A stretch of DNA of 64,000 nucleotides from Numida meleagris (taxonomy: Eukaryota; Chordata; Aves; Galliformes; Numididae): NCBI RefSeq assembly GCF_002078875.1, contig NC_034412.1:26878005-26942004 (forward strand), given 5' to 3'. Under the pieces are notes generated by a model. It saw only the letters and a program-made list of their open reading frames with translations, was not told the origin of the DNA and did not search any database. Position numbers and translations under genes: made by a program. Below, one piece after another: positions 46,966 through 60,100 of the stretch; position 1 is the first letter of the stretch, and the number at the start of each line of letters is the position of its first letter.

Positions 46966-49900
46966 CCATCCAAGATGCTTTTTAGTCCTACTGCAGAAAT
47001 TGTGATACTTGTGCGTACATGCATTCGTATAAGTATGAAAACATCACTGAAGCACCCCAAATGAAAATCTCAATTGAATTCAAATGTTCCTTTAAATTAA
47101 ACTTGTGTCTGCAAAAATAGGAGAAAAGAATTCACACATAAGTTTCAATGTGGTGCAATACATATGATAGGCCCAAATAAGACTGCTCATGTACTGTAAT
47201 TTCTTTTCCTATATTCTGACTTTTAGAACAATGTTTTCAAGGGTCCCTGTGGTGCGTTTCTCTCTCTTATACAGTAATACATGCACGGTGTTAAGTTTAT
47301 ACTTAGGGCTAAGCACACGTGCTCATTTAAAAGTTTCTTCCTCTTGTGAACAGAAAAAATAAATTAACATTAATTCTTTCTGTGTGTGAAACATTTGGAA
47401 AACAACTGATTAGAAAAATGCTAAAATGTGAGGTGAAACAACTTCTGCTTTGGATCACCTGAAATATGCATTTCAAGGGCTGTGTCTGTCTTCCATTTTA
47501 GAATAACATCTAATTTTATCTTAAGTAAATGAGGAAATGCTTGTACAAGGGCAATTATGAACTAGAATATAGATAGAAGAAAAATTGTGGTGTGTTCTTC
47601 TAGGGTAAAAAATATTCTCTAGGCAGAAGAGCTTTTGCAGTCATTTTGCAAAATAGAGAGTAACAGCATTTTAGGAGTGTGGGCCAAAGCTCCAAACTCA
47701 TTAATACGTGTCCCAGTGTTTTCTACTTCATAAATGTTAACTACTGGACCAAGAAAAAAATATATATATATATGAAAAAACAGTTTGTTGTCTCAGTTCC
47801 TAGAATCTCATTTTTGCTTTCTGCTCTTCATGGTGTATTGGATTTACATTATGCTCATGCTTAGCTGAGACTATTAAGGTAAGTAGAGTGACTTCTATAA
47901 TTCAGTACGTAAGACCTGTTACTGGACATAATTTGAAACTGTTAAAACTCTTCATATAAATCAGTGAAAAAAATGAAAGTAACCACTAATAAATTACATC
48001 ATTATGCATTCTGAAGGTAGAAAAGACCAGTGGTTTTGACTATATTTAGGTACAAATAATACGTTTTACTTCAGTAGGATGTTTTTGAAGCAGTTGTTCT
48101 ATATTTACATACTATGTTGTCTCTCTCCTCTGAAAACATTCTTATTTCTTTGTATTATTTTTAGTAAAAATGAAGGTACCAAAACAGGAAGGACTGTTTG
48201 TTTTTCACAGTGGGAACTGGAATTTGTATTAAAAAAAATAAAACTAAAGGTCACAGATTTCTTTTAAATTATGGCATAAAGAAAAGGGGCTTTATCCTAA
48301 TTTCAGAGCTCTCATTTTAATTTAGTTGATGAATGAACGTCTATGACAATAATATGTTTCCTTGAGGGAGAGTAAGGATTGGATCAAGTTCTCTGTCAGA
48401 GAGAAGTCAAAAAGTCCAGAAAACCTTTTGCTTAATTCTTATATTTAACTAAGCATAAATATAGTAAGTAAAATACAACAGAATTTTGATCAAATCTGAA
48501 TATAGGAGTAAAATAGAAGATACGTACTTTTGTCTTCAGTGTTTCAGCTGATACATGACAAAGCATTATCTATGGTAATGCTGATTTCTGTATTGTGCAG
48601 TCTTACATGAAATTATTGACATTTGTGTGAAGATGGCTCTGTGTTTATGATAATGAAAGAATCGTTTAAAGTTTTACTTTAACTGTGGTTGATATCAAAG
48701 CATCTGCTCTGCAAGATACTTATTACTATAAATCCGTAATTTACTGCAGTCTAGCAATAGCAGTAATAATTTCCATGGAGAAAAAAAATGTTTAGCCTAA
48801 TGTGAGTTTCCAATTCCTAATGTATTTCTGGGCCAGAGGAAAGAAGAAATGGGAAGGGAAATGAACTATATGACCAATTTTATGGGGATGTGCTGCATCC
48901 TTAAAGAACTAGCAAAGATTTCTCAGGAGAATAGTAATGGTTTTCCTGCACTGTGGACTTGATCTCAGCTAGAAAAATGGTCAGAAAATCAGCATCTTAC
49001 TCCCGTAACTCCAGTCTATTGGAATTAATCTTATTGTCAGATTAGAAAAATCAAAATAAATCAGAGAATATTATGTAATTGCTACAGTAGTATATAGGAA
49101 TGTAACTCTGCTCTTTTATTTCCCTACGTGATTTACTGAAATGCAATTTTAATGGCAAAAATAACAGAAAGAGTCTGTCTTCTTTGTCAAACTGGAATTC
49201 TTTCCTCCTGATGTAGAGTTTCAGTCCATTTGGAAGAGCTCTCAGATTTCCTCTTAGAATTTGCCATCTCTTTTAGAGATGGACTGGTTGTTATACAGCT
49301 GGCACTATTATTGAACAGTCCCATTTTAGTAATCTATAACAGCCATCTGTGCAATCTCAAAACCCTGCCGGATAAAAAAGAAGCATTTTTACAGTCCAAA
49401 GTTGTATACTTATGGTTTGAGATGGACCAGGGATGAGGATTTAATGGGAACGTAAAATTATACTATTAGGAAAGTAATGGCTTTACAGGTACTGCTTCCA
49501 TGTATCAAAAGCACAATCCAGATCTGCACATTAACCATATTATTTAACTAATCTAATTTTATAGAGAATATTTTGACAACTATTGCAAATTATTACAATG
49601 CAGTGGTTTTCTAGGCATCTTTAAAAGCGGTTTTATAATTTCATGTAGTCAAAAACCCAGGCAATTCAATCAGAAAATTAATTGTGCCTTGAAATAAATG
49701 CTGTTTTAGAAGAAAAAGGAATGTTCAATTCTCTGTATCCCATATAAAGCTGTTTCTAAATGGACAGCATAGCATACAATTGAGAAGTATTTTCCCCAAG
49801 CAATTTTGTTTCCTTTCACTTAGGCATAAAGGATGAGAAAACAATTGAAATAGACAACACTTATTTTGTTGGACTTCAATTTTTTTCTTTTGAGCATCAC

Positions 49901-52900
49901 TGTGTTCTCTAAACTATAATTAATTGCACTATTTTTCCTTTTATTATTATTTTTTAATCATGTTTTCACCATCCTGACAAACTTTGGTTATTTTGCCTAG
50001 AGGTGAGGTTTGCTGCTATATATGCACAACAAAAGGCTGCATTCTGTTTGTTAAGACATGCTGTTAAAACAGTATAAAACATAGTTAGGTATGCTGTCTG
50101 CCTGCCAAAAGCTACAGATTTAGGGTAGAGGACTGTGGTGTATTATTCATAGTGATGCTCTTCCTGATACTAAAAAGCAATGAGATTTTCAGTGGAGATT
50201 TAACTTAAATAGTTACTGAACTCCAATTTTACCTAAATTCTGAGTTTATCTAGAGATCAAAATGAGCTTTCTTTTGCTATGATCAATGGATTTTGGAACA
50301 TTTTTCTGCACTGGCTGATGATAAAAAGCTTTGCATCTCCAGCTTTCCTTAGGGAAAGGCAATAAAAGACCAGGGGAATTATCCCTGCCCCATTCCTGTG
50401 TTTCCTTGCCCCATCTCAGGGTCTCACAGCACAGTAACAGCTTCTTCAGGATGAGAACAGCATAATGGGAAATACAAGATATACAAGGTGTCTGAAACTT
50501 TTCTACTTAAGTTCATAAAGGAAAAATAAGTTTATTTTTTCTCCTGACATGCTGGTTGCCTTTTGGTGCTTCTGGTTTCAGCACTGTCTTCCATCTATCT
50601 TCAGTACAGCAGACCTTGAAGAGCACTCTCTAAATTTTAGGAAAAGCAAATAAATAATTTTCTGTGTATTTGAGTTATAGCTATCATCTGTTACTTTCCG
50701 AAGTAGTTCTGGAATCCCACCAATATCGAAAACTAAGCTACATCTAGGTGAAGTACTGGTAAATACTTTTTTTGCTAAGCTTTACATTTGTGGTTTTTCT
50801 TTTCTGTTTTTTTTTTTTTTTTTTTTTAAAGTACCTAAAGTTACTTTTTCCACAAAATGATGAACTCTGAGAAATTATTTTTGATGATGTTGCTTGTTGT
50901 ACTTCATATTGCAGTGGTATATCATGCATGGACTTTTGGTCCTATGTCTAGACTATGCAGAAATGATTGCAAAGATTTTAATGCACAAATTCGATTCTCA
51001 CAATTTTTTTTTCTTTTGTAGCTTGACCATAAAAACATGGAAAACATTGGCAGCTAAAGATGTTATCACAAGCAGGAAATCCTACGTCTACTTTCACTGT
51101 AAGGGATATAATTTTTAGGGGACTGTTTAGGATTATCTTTTTTTTTCAGGGAGAAAATGAGAATGAACTATGGAATAGTGTTTGCAGAGTGCAATAATGC
51201 AGTCTACACTATGCCACAATAGAAGGATTAAGGGTGTTTTTTTTTAATCATTAATGTGTAACTTTATGCAACTTGTTGATTCACATAAAAAATAGATGCT
51301 GCTTTTATAGCAACATAGAAATCCTATGTACTCCATACAAATTGCACTGGAATGTCAGATCAGGGCAATCCTCAAAGTTGTCTAAAGAGTCCAGTTGCTT
51401 ATTGAAACACTGAACCTCCTCTGGAGGTATGCCATTAATCCTGTCATGACCTCAAATACCGTGCAGTTGTAAAAGCTTTACTTCCCATCATAGTGCCTCT
51501 GCTAGAGAGATGTTAAACAACTTATCATTGCACAGAATGTTAATAGTTATGAAATGTTACTTATTTTAATTCTCATACAATGTCATTATATTTGAGGATT
51601 ACAACAGGGTTTTAACCATATCTAAAGACCAAAACTGAACTTTGTATTTAACCATAAAATATTGCTTGTAACTGCTACTATACTATCTCAGTACCAAAGT
51701 GAAAAACTACCTTGTCTGTATTGCTCTGCTTGCTTACACATCTGCATGTATTTGCGGAGTTTGTTGCTGGTGGATGGATGTCAGCAGAAGAATATAAAAT
51801 AGCAATATAACATATAACAACTTTCTCACATAATTCTGACCTGCTGTTAAAAAGTGAAATCTAACTAGCTGAAAATTAACTGACCATTTATTAGACATTC
51901 ATATCTTCATTTAGTTTTTTGTATTGGAAATTTTGTGGTAAAAAGATAAAAAAAACCATACTATTTTCCAAAGATTTTGGTTTTACATGTTCTGAGAATT
52001 ATGAGTCTTATTTATAGGATATATTCCCATTGATTTATTAAGCGATTCTACAAATAATATCTTACAGAGCAATAAAATCACAGTTTAGCACTAAGGTTAC
52101 CTTCATCTGAAAAGTGCATATGAAAATGCTTAGTTTATGTAAGTATAACCATTATTGTTAAGCTCCATGAAATAATTATTTCAATTTAAACAATATATAT
52201 TCCTAGTCTGCTCAAATAATTCATTCGATAGTATTTCATCCAGCATTAACTGGCATAAGAAAAACCAAAAATCTAAACCATTCAGCATAGCCAAGACTTG
52301 AATGATTAGATGATAAAATATTTAAATATCTTATGAATAAATTCTTCTGAGGTCATCTTTCCAAAGCTTCCTTCCCATACAGTTCCTTTTACTTTAATGT
52401 TTTCATCACTTTTTTTTTTTTTGCTGGCTATTTTGTGACTTGTTGACATTTATTTGAATTCTTACATCACCACAGAACAACAAAAATTATGATCATTGTT
52501 TGTTGTGTATTTCACCGTAATCCACTTCTCTTTTCATAATTTGTTGCTCAGATTACTATTTTGTCAGGAAAATAAAATTCTAGATCATAAAAAAGAATTA
52601 TGCTGTGGCTCTAGAAAATCTTAATCATTAGGTGATTGTAGAGATTAGGAATGGAGAGGTGACTAGAGTTTGAATAATGTTATGCAAAAAAGAAAAAAGA
52701 GCATGGAAAAGACAAAAAAAGAAAAGACATGCACAGGAGAGTACATCCTAAATGGTTCCTCCTGACCAGTGCTGCTCTGACTCTCCCATATATACTGCTG
52801 TGCCCAGAAGAAGAATATCTATTGTCATGTGAAAACACTGCAACTGTACTTTCCTGAGGCAAATTCCATAGATTGGTAAAGTTGCATATTGAGTGTTATT

Positions 52901-53119
52901 ATTTGGAATTGCAAAGGTAAGAGTTGCTACTATCTGTTACACTGGCATGATGTAAGAACTACTTCATTGGCTTTGGAGAAATTCTAAGAGGTAATGCTTT
53001 AAAACCTTTGTTTTCCCCCTTTAGAAAATGCAGACTGATCAAGCCTATGTGTGGTAACTAGTAAAAAACAATTTTTTCAATATATTGTCTATTAATCCAG
53101 GCCACCTGATAAAGGGAAG
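46966..53119. other. Long unique noncoding stretch
   Basis: About 6 kb of AT-rich DNA. It contains short TA runs (near 47760) and a T21 homopolymer at 50807-50827. No frame above 75 codons and no recognised repeat. Confidence 0.6.
50807..50827. repeat. T21 homopolymer
   Basis: Twenty-one consecutive T preceded by a T-rich tract. It may be a poly(A) remnant on the minus strand or simple slippage; no element is visible beside it. Confidence 0.85.
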
Positions 53120-53575
53120 CATGTTGAAGATGTCTTCTTGCTTCAGCTACAAGCATTGTACTTGCAGGCTCTCATCCTGACAGGGGATTACAGATACCTG
53201 GATGTCTGCTGGAAAAGCAACAGTGCGCTGCAAGCAATCCAGGAGACTCCTAGAGTACCCTGAAGATAACTTCCTGGTCCAGGTATTGGGCAGACCAACT
53301 AGAAGTGAAACATTACTGGACCTGGTGCTCACCAATGCAGAGGAGATCATTAGGAGGGTTAAGACTGGAGGCATCCCAGGCTCTAGTGTCCATTCCCTGG
53401 TTGAGTTCATGATCTTGAGGAATACGGGCCTGGTAAAAAAGCAAAGTCAGGAGCCTGAACTTAGGAGAGTGAACATCTGCCTTTTTAAGGAATTTTTGAA
53501 TCAGATACCCTAGGAAATTGCCCTTAGGGGCATAAAATGGAACAGGGCTGGCAGCTCTTTAAATTTTAATGAAAC
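53120..53575 (+). mobile_element. CR1 LINE fragment, endonuclease C-terminal region
   Basis: A piece of CR1 ORF2 truncated on both sides. It covers the end of the apurinic-type endonuclease domain and the start of the linker to the reverse transcriptase. Recognisable stretches are LTGDYRYLDVCWKSN, QSRRLLEYPEDNFLVQVLGR and LLDLVLTNAEE. Unlike the other CR1 pieces here it lacks the 3' end, so it is the remains of a longer insertion. Confidence 0.8.
53202..53513 (+). pseudogene. CR1 ORF2 endonuclease fragment
   Basis: A 103-codon frame. Compared with the CR1 consensus as I know it, the GDFN-DVCW segment lies in another frame (indel near 53220). The normally conserved Ser-Asp-His motif before MVEF reads Ser-Val-His here (GSSVHSLVEF), which would remove a catalytic Asp of the endonuclease. 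A stop follows KEFLNQIP, although homology continues briefly beyond it. Confidence 0.8.
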
Positions 53576-56500
53576 TGAACTCGCTCTTATGTTCAGTCTC
53601 AGAGCAAATTCCAAAGCAGCTTGTAGTCAGTGTGTTGCATAGCTTGGGTATCCAAAAGATCATGCAGAAGCTTGCCAGCTACCTATACTATAAACATCTA
53701 TGTTCATTCTTCAGCAGAAGTGCAACATGAATCCATGTGTTTTGCTTCTAGGGAGCAGGTTGATTCTGCAAAATGATGGAAACATGGTGCTGCACAGTAG
53801 GCTATTAGCACTGAACCTACCTTATTTCCATCTTCCAGTTTTCCTGTGTTCTCATTCATTCTTCTCCCTCTGTAAGTAGAGCTGAATTAGGAATATAGTC
53901 CAAAAAATGGCCTTCTAGCAAAAATTCATTCTTTGAATAAGACCTACAAGAGCTGGCTTGTGCAGACCACACGGTACGACAATGAGAAGTTGCAATTATT
54001 TGAGCAGTGCACACTAAAGAAGGTCTCTTTATCAAATTAAATACGATCTATATGAAATATAGATCTGCTTACAAACGCAGTAAGAACCTGTCAGTATTTG
54101 TACTTAAACCAGGGTGCAAGTGATAGCACTATCATTTTATACAATACTAAAATGAAGTATATTTAATAGTGTGTTGAAGTGCAGTAAGATTCTGTAGAAA
54201 ATAATCATGCTGCAGTCAACACTTCAAAAAGATTCATAGTTAATAAAGAGAATTAAGGAAATCAAAATCTCTTCACCTCTTAATCTAGTAAAATTCATTG
54301 AATTATACATTGTGAAAACACAAAGAAATAGGTAAAAGAGACTTGTATTTGCTCATGTAAGCGCATAAGAGAATGTCCCATCCAACATAACACAGGAAAA
54401 AGTTCAGCACCAAATATAAATAAAAAGAGTCAAGCAACTATATACTGCAAAGAAGAAAAAAATGGCAAAATAATAATTGTTTATTAGCAATATTTTCTCT
54501 GTGGACCCAGACACTGAAGTAATCACAGAGAGGGAAAATTCTATTAAGCAAAGAATTGTCTTGTGCACTCTGATATTGCAGAAACCTGCATATTTTATAG
54601 TTTTGGCATGCCCATAATTTAAGCCCTCATTCTCTTCTTGTAATCTTGTTAAGCCTTATGTGTTCATCTTCTGCTTTTAATTCATTCAATTTAGGTTATT
54701 GCATAATGGCAACAAATAGATAACAAATAATGCAGAATAACACTCACTACATTTTATTCACATTTTGCATATTTAGGGCCTTTAGTTTCTAACTCTTTGC
54801 CAGTAGAAATTTGCTGTTCTTGCTTTAATGAAATTATTTTTTTCCTCACTTTTTTGAAAGCAGTCAAACAAGGATTTTGCATGTTCACTACAGGATTTAT
54901 CTTTCAAACTTCTGTTCTGGGTTAGAGCTGACATATCTAACCACTTATAGGTAATTATCACATGAAGCACGTTGAAGCAAAGCCTAAACAACCCACTGCA
55001 TCTTAGCTTTCTTGTTCTTCTAAAACAAATCTGAAGTACTGTTAGCAACCTGCTATTTTTGTTGTCCACTTTACTTGGGGATGACCTTTACTAACTTTAT
55101 AACATATTAGCAAACAAGTCTTGAAAATTAGTATTGATAAGGATAGCTGATAGGAGTTTTCTGCTTTCAGCACCCACGTTAAGATCTCCAAATTATACTT
55201 CTTTACAGATAACTTGGATATTTCATGACTTAGCTGAGTTAACCGTGCTGACATGGCCTTAGAGGTACACAAATAGTACCTAGTTCTAATAGCAAATACA
55301 AAAAACTGCATGAAGAGGTATGTCTTAAGTCCAGCTCTTCAGGGATTTAGGAGGAAGCCTATAGGCAGTCATGCCCACATTGTAGTTCACAAACCCCATC
55401 CTTCTCTTTCAGAAACGGGCTGAAGCAGGGATAGATGGGAAAAAGAAGCTGAAGGGAAAGATCATGGCTTTCTTTTAAAAATGGATGATTCTTAAATACT
55501 TTTTATTTTACTTAGAAACCCAGAACTTAGAATGCAAATTGAAATAGAGAGTGGCAGAGAATCAGTTTTCTACCTAGCATGAAAGCATTCAAACTCAGAT
55601 TTCTAAGGCCAAACCAGAAAGAGTGCTAATGTATTTGTACCTGAACGAGAAAGAGCACAATTACAAACATTACCAGTGATCCTGGTCATTAGACAGAGGG
55701 AGATGAGATCAATGCACATTGCAACTGTGTTAAATTAAAAGAAGGAGAAGTACAGGGAGCATGAACTTTGAAAACTATCTGCATAAAATCTGACTGGAAG
55801 AAAGCTACAGTGTATGGGATTAGATGAATTAGCTTAAAGCAAAAAGGATTGACAGATACAGCGTAGGTTATGTGAACTAACAATGAACTATTTCTGCAAC
55901 ATTTTGGCCCATGCACCTTTAAGAAAGATGGAAAAAAAAAAGAAAGAAAAGAACAATGCAGATATAGCACCCAAACATTTTTGAGGATTTTTTTTTTTTT
56001 AATCATTTTGATGTATGTTGGATCTCTCATCCAATCTTGCTGTGCTGCATTTAGGCAAATTCAAGATAATCTAGAGGAAAGTTAGTATTTTCTTGATATT
56101 ACAGCCAATAATAATTATCTTTAAAGATGGCTGTAATTTAATTTCAGCAGTGTTTTTAACAAATGCAGGAATTATTTACTCTAAAAGTCAACAGCCTTTC
56201 ACTAACAATAAATGTATTTAAATTATAGCACACATTAAAGATTTTTAGGGAAACAGACCCAAGATATAGGGATTTCCGTGTGTTTCATTTTCATAAAGTT
56301 TTAGAACTTTATGAAAAATCAGATAGAATACCAGCAATTTGAAGCAACAAAGCTTGAGATTTTGAATGAACAACCAGAACAGTTTGGAACAAAATCGACA
56401 CCCTCTGCTCTCAAGAGGGATAGTACTTAAGGTAGAGCCCTAATTTACTGTTGGTATTCCAGTAAAATACTTGCTATGCAATTGTGATCCATGGAGGCAA

Positions 56501-56789
56501 TTGACAAGTTTTGGGTTTTTGTAGTTAAACTTCCTTTGCAGATAGTCTGATATCCTGCAAATCAGTGGAGATTCACATAGATTCACAGACTAGTAAGTAC
56601 CTTGGGCTTTCAAAATAAAATACATTGAAAGATACAACTCAGAGATACCTATTACCCTTTACAAATGCTTATATTTCTTATGATATTTTACTTCCATCAG
56701 AACTATCAAATCATGTGTTTTTTTTTTTTCCTCTAAACTTTTTCTAAATTAACTCCTTTTTATCAAAGAAATCATCTTTGATACGATAT
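53576..56789. other. Unique noncoding stretch
   Basis: No supported gene. Open frames up to 113 codons are unrecognised. A perfect hairpin is present at 56288-56317. Confidence 0.55.
56288..56317. repeat. Perfect inverted repeat, 13-bp arms, 4-base loop
   Basis: TTTTCATAAAGTT (56288-56300) and AACTTTATGAAAA (56305-56317) are exact complements around TTAG. Confidence 0.9.
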
Positions 56790-57106
56790 ACATCCATATG
56801 GCAAAAGAAGATGATGACAGGGCCTTCAAAGGGGATACAGGCACTATGGAGTAATCAAGAAGGAAATTTGACTCACCCCTTCCAATAACCACTAACAGCT
56901 CAAGATAACTACAATCTCCATCCAGAGATGCTGCTCTTTCAGCTGTTAACCCTTAAATGAGGGTGAGGAGGGGTGAACCCAGGGTCCACCCTTTCCAGTC
57001 ACTCAGGCACATTGCTTGCACCTGAGCTCCCTGGGTTAGCCATGCCTTCTTACCTGGAGCTCAACCATTGGTTCAGGCCATCATCTGGCAATTCCACTGC
57101 AACATC
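56790..57106 (-). mobile_element. Solo LTR, family B short type (copy 3), perfect 5-bp target duplication
   Basis: The LTR body is 56795-57101 (307 bp). The flanking pentamer ACATC is exact at 56790-56794 and 57102-57106, which fixes the ends of the whole family. On the minus strand it starts TGCAGTGGAATTGCCAGATG and ends CTTTTGCCATATG, where the other copies end in ACA. The CCCTCATTTAAGGGTTAAC motif parallels CCTCATTTAAGGGCTGAC in the long type at 37.2 kb, linking the two LTR types. Confidence 0.92.
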
Positions 57107-60100
57107 TAATGCATAAGATATGTTGATATGTTCAAAGATATGTTTTGGTAAAATAACAATAAATGTAACTTATTCTGCTAGCAGAAATCATAAAGAGACT
57201 AGAACAAATGAGATGCATATTTTTTTCCTTCAGTGTTTATTTAATGTTACTGTCATGGTGATCTCCTAGTCAAACTTCTACTATAGTTTCACTGTACAGA
57301 CTGTTTCTGGATTTATTTCTTTTCATATTCTACTCATGCTGTGTTTTTACATTATTTGCCTTGTAAGACACTTTCAAAGACCTGCAGTTATGAAGCAGTA
57401 TTTATAATTTTCTGGGGCAAGTCGTGAACATGCAGCACCGTAACCCTCTCAGGTCAAGCACTTTGGCTTCCATAATCCTTCAGAGCATTCATCTTTCCTG
57501 CTTTCTCAGAAAGATAGATCATCTCATAAAATACTAGTGTTTTTGATGGCAAGAAATGAGTAGAAACATCCAGAAAATAAACTTCCTTCCTGCTTAATCT
57601 GAACAAATGTTCTAAATATTGTTCAATTTCTGCAGGACTCACTTTAATTTATTTTCCAGTTGACCTTTACAACATTCCCTTAGGATGTGTGGGCAGATCC
57701 TTGCTGATTAGAATCTAATACCCTCAATGTTCAACAAGAACAAGATGCACGGAAGCTACTGTCAGGTTATATTTTTGCCAACTCTTTTTATTACAAGTGT
57801 GTTTGTGAGTAGCAGCATCCTGTTCCACAGACATAGTGATTGTTCTCACACCTCAAAAATGCATAAAAAGCAACAAGAAAAGTGCCGGTTGTAATAATTC
57901 TGGAGAGGATAAACAGACAGAAATTTCAAGGAGGAATTCATTTGAAAAGCAATTGTCTTCTTGCACTATCTGCTTATTTCTTATGTATTCTTTTCTTACT
58001 GTTAAGGACAGAGAAGTTCAACACAGAAAACAGAATTTCAGTATGAAACTCTAGAAGTGTTCATATCTGAGTAGTGAATAAGACAAGAAGGGGTATCATT
58101 GCATGGAAATATTTGATAATTACCATATTGAAGAAGACAGTAATTGGGGCCAGATTCAAAAAAAGCATTTTCACATTTGCCTTTCCTTTTTATTTAGAGA
58201 AATTGTACACCGTTTCCTGTCTGTGGTTTATGTCTCTCTGTTTTCATATATTAGTTTGTGCAATCTGTCCCTTGGACCTCAGGAACAATTATCCTTCTGT
58301 TTATGTGATGCATCTGAGCGCTGATGCTGGGACTGAAAAATTTACTAGAAATGCTAATGGATAATTTGCCTTTTAAATAGACATAATCTGTAGGTAACAT
58401 TGAGTTAAGCTGGTAATTTCTTTTGTATCACAGCCGCACACACCACTACACAGTAGGTGTGTGCTGTAACCTGTTCACGGGTTAGAAAGAAATAAGGGTG
58501 GTTTTTTTTTTGTTGTTTTTTTTTTTCCTGTTTGTAAGTCTGGCAAATTGTTAAGGATTTCTAGCACCAGCTGAGAGAAGGGAAGGAGACGATGGTGTGT
58601 TTGTATTGGTAGTTCCTATAGTTCTTACCTGTTAACATCAAAACAAAAATGAGCACATATGTATGGCTTGGAGAAAGGGATTATATATCATTATTACAAG
58701 TGGTGTATGTTCCTAAAGAAAAGGAGAGGAAAAGATGATTTAAAAGACAAAGATGGAAGTGACTACTTGAGACACGTAGTTCTGTCCCCTTCCCCATTCT
58801 AAGGTTGCCAAAGAATATATTGATGTTCCTAAACATTTCCTTCACCTTCATCACAGCCAATAAAATGCTTTTTAAAAGCACTGTGACAAACTTGGAATCA
58901 AAAGCTCTGACTATAATTTGTAACAAGACTAAAAAGCAGGAGGGATCTGACATTCAAATGGCAGTTCAGAGTCCTGCAACCATTAATTTGAAGGTAAAAA
59001 AAGAAAAGAGGGTAAAGTTTTTAAGCCAAGGCCTTTCTTTTTACTTCATGATCACTTATATTCTCCCATGCTTTCTCTCAACTGTGAAGAATGGAAATGC
59101 TTTACACCAATTTTAAATTCCATTTTAACCTTTCCCTCTACAGAGACTTGGAGACTTTGTTTCTACTGATTTATTATAACATTTATACCAGTTTAATCAC
59201 AGACCATTACATCTTGTAAGGGAAAAATTCTTCTCTCATCTTAATATTTACTCCTGCCCTGCAATATTTGCAGACTTCCTCAGCTTCCCTTTCAAGTTTC
59301 ATTTCTGTGGACTAAACAAGCCAGGTTCTTTTAGTGTACTTTTCAATTAAAGAAAAACTTCTCCAGTCACCTAGTCATTGTCTTTGTCCTGCTACGCAAC
59401 CCATTCTAAGTTCACATTTCTTAAGCAAAAGATCAAAAATACTTTGAAGTTTTTTTTTTTTTACAATGATTCTGATATAATGCAAACTTTTGCCATTAGT
59501 TTTACCTTTAGAAATCACATTAGCATTTGTTTCACAGTCATCCTCTTATGTTAGTTGTTTTGTTGTTGTTGGATGTTTTCCCCCATTAATAATACTAATA
59601 ATTAAAAAAATCATTTTATTCTTGACTTCAGTGAAAGATGTTATCATGATGCCAACAGTCCCAGAGAGTACTTTATAACCATGAAGATAAATAAAGAACA
59701 AGGATTCATATAACTATAAAATATCACAATTGTTACATATAAACATAGCTGAAAATAGTGAAATAACATATACATATTAATTAAATGCTATCCAAATAAA
59801 TAAATATGATATTAGTACATTTTTTTTGTAATCTATAAAGCTGCTATACCAAGTTTACACTGCTTTTGATTTTATGGATATTACCTGGAGCCACACTGCA
59901 GCTTTAGAGGAAAACACCCAGGGATTGTAAGACTGACTGTACATGCTGCCTTGACTAAGCAAGACTGCACAAGGGAGAACAGAACAGGAAACAGCAGAAA
60001 TTTGAATACAGTAGGCTGAGTTTATATTATACTTACTATTTGTCTTATCAATTTAAAAGGCAACAGGAAAAAAGAAGCCAATCCTCAAGACAAAATAGTG

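Noticed and set aside
51022..51104. Exon-like block with a T-rich acceptor (TTTTCTTTTGTAG) and a GTAAGG donor
   Set aside because: T-rich tracts are abundant here and the block is short; the frame shows no family resemblance. I judged it chance.
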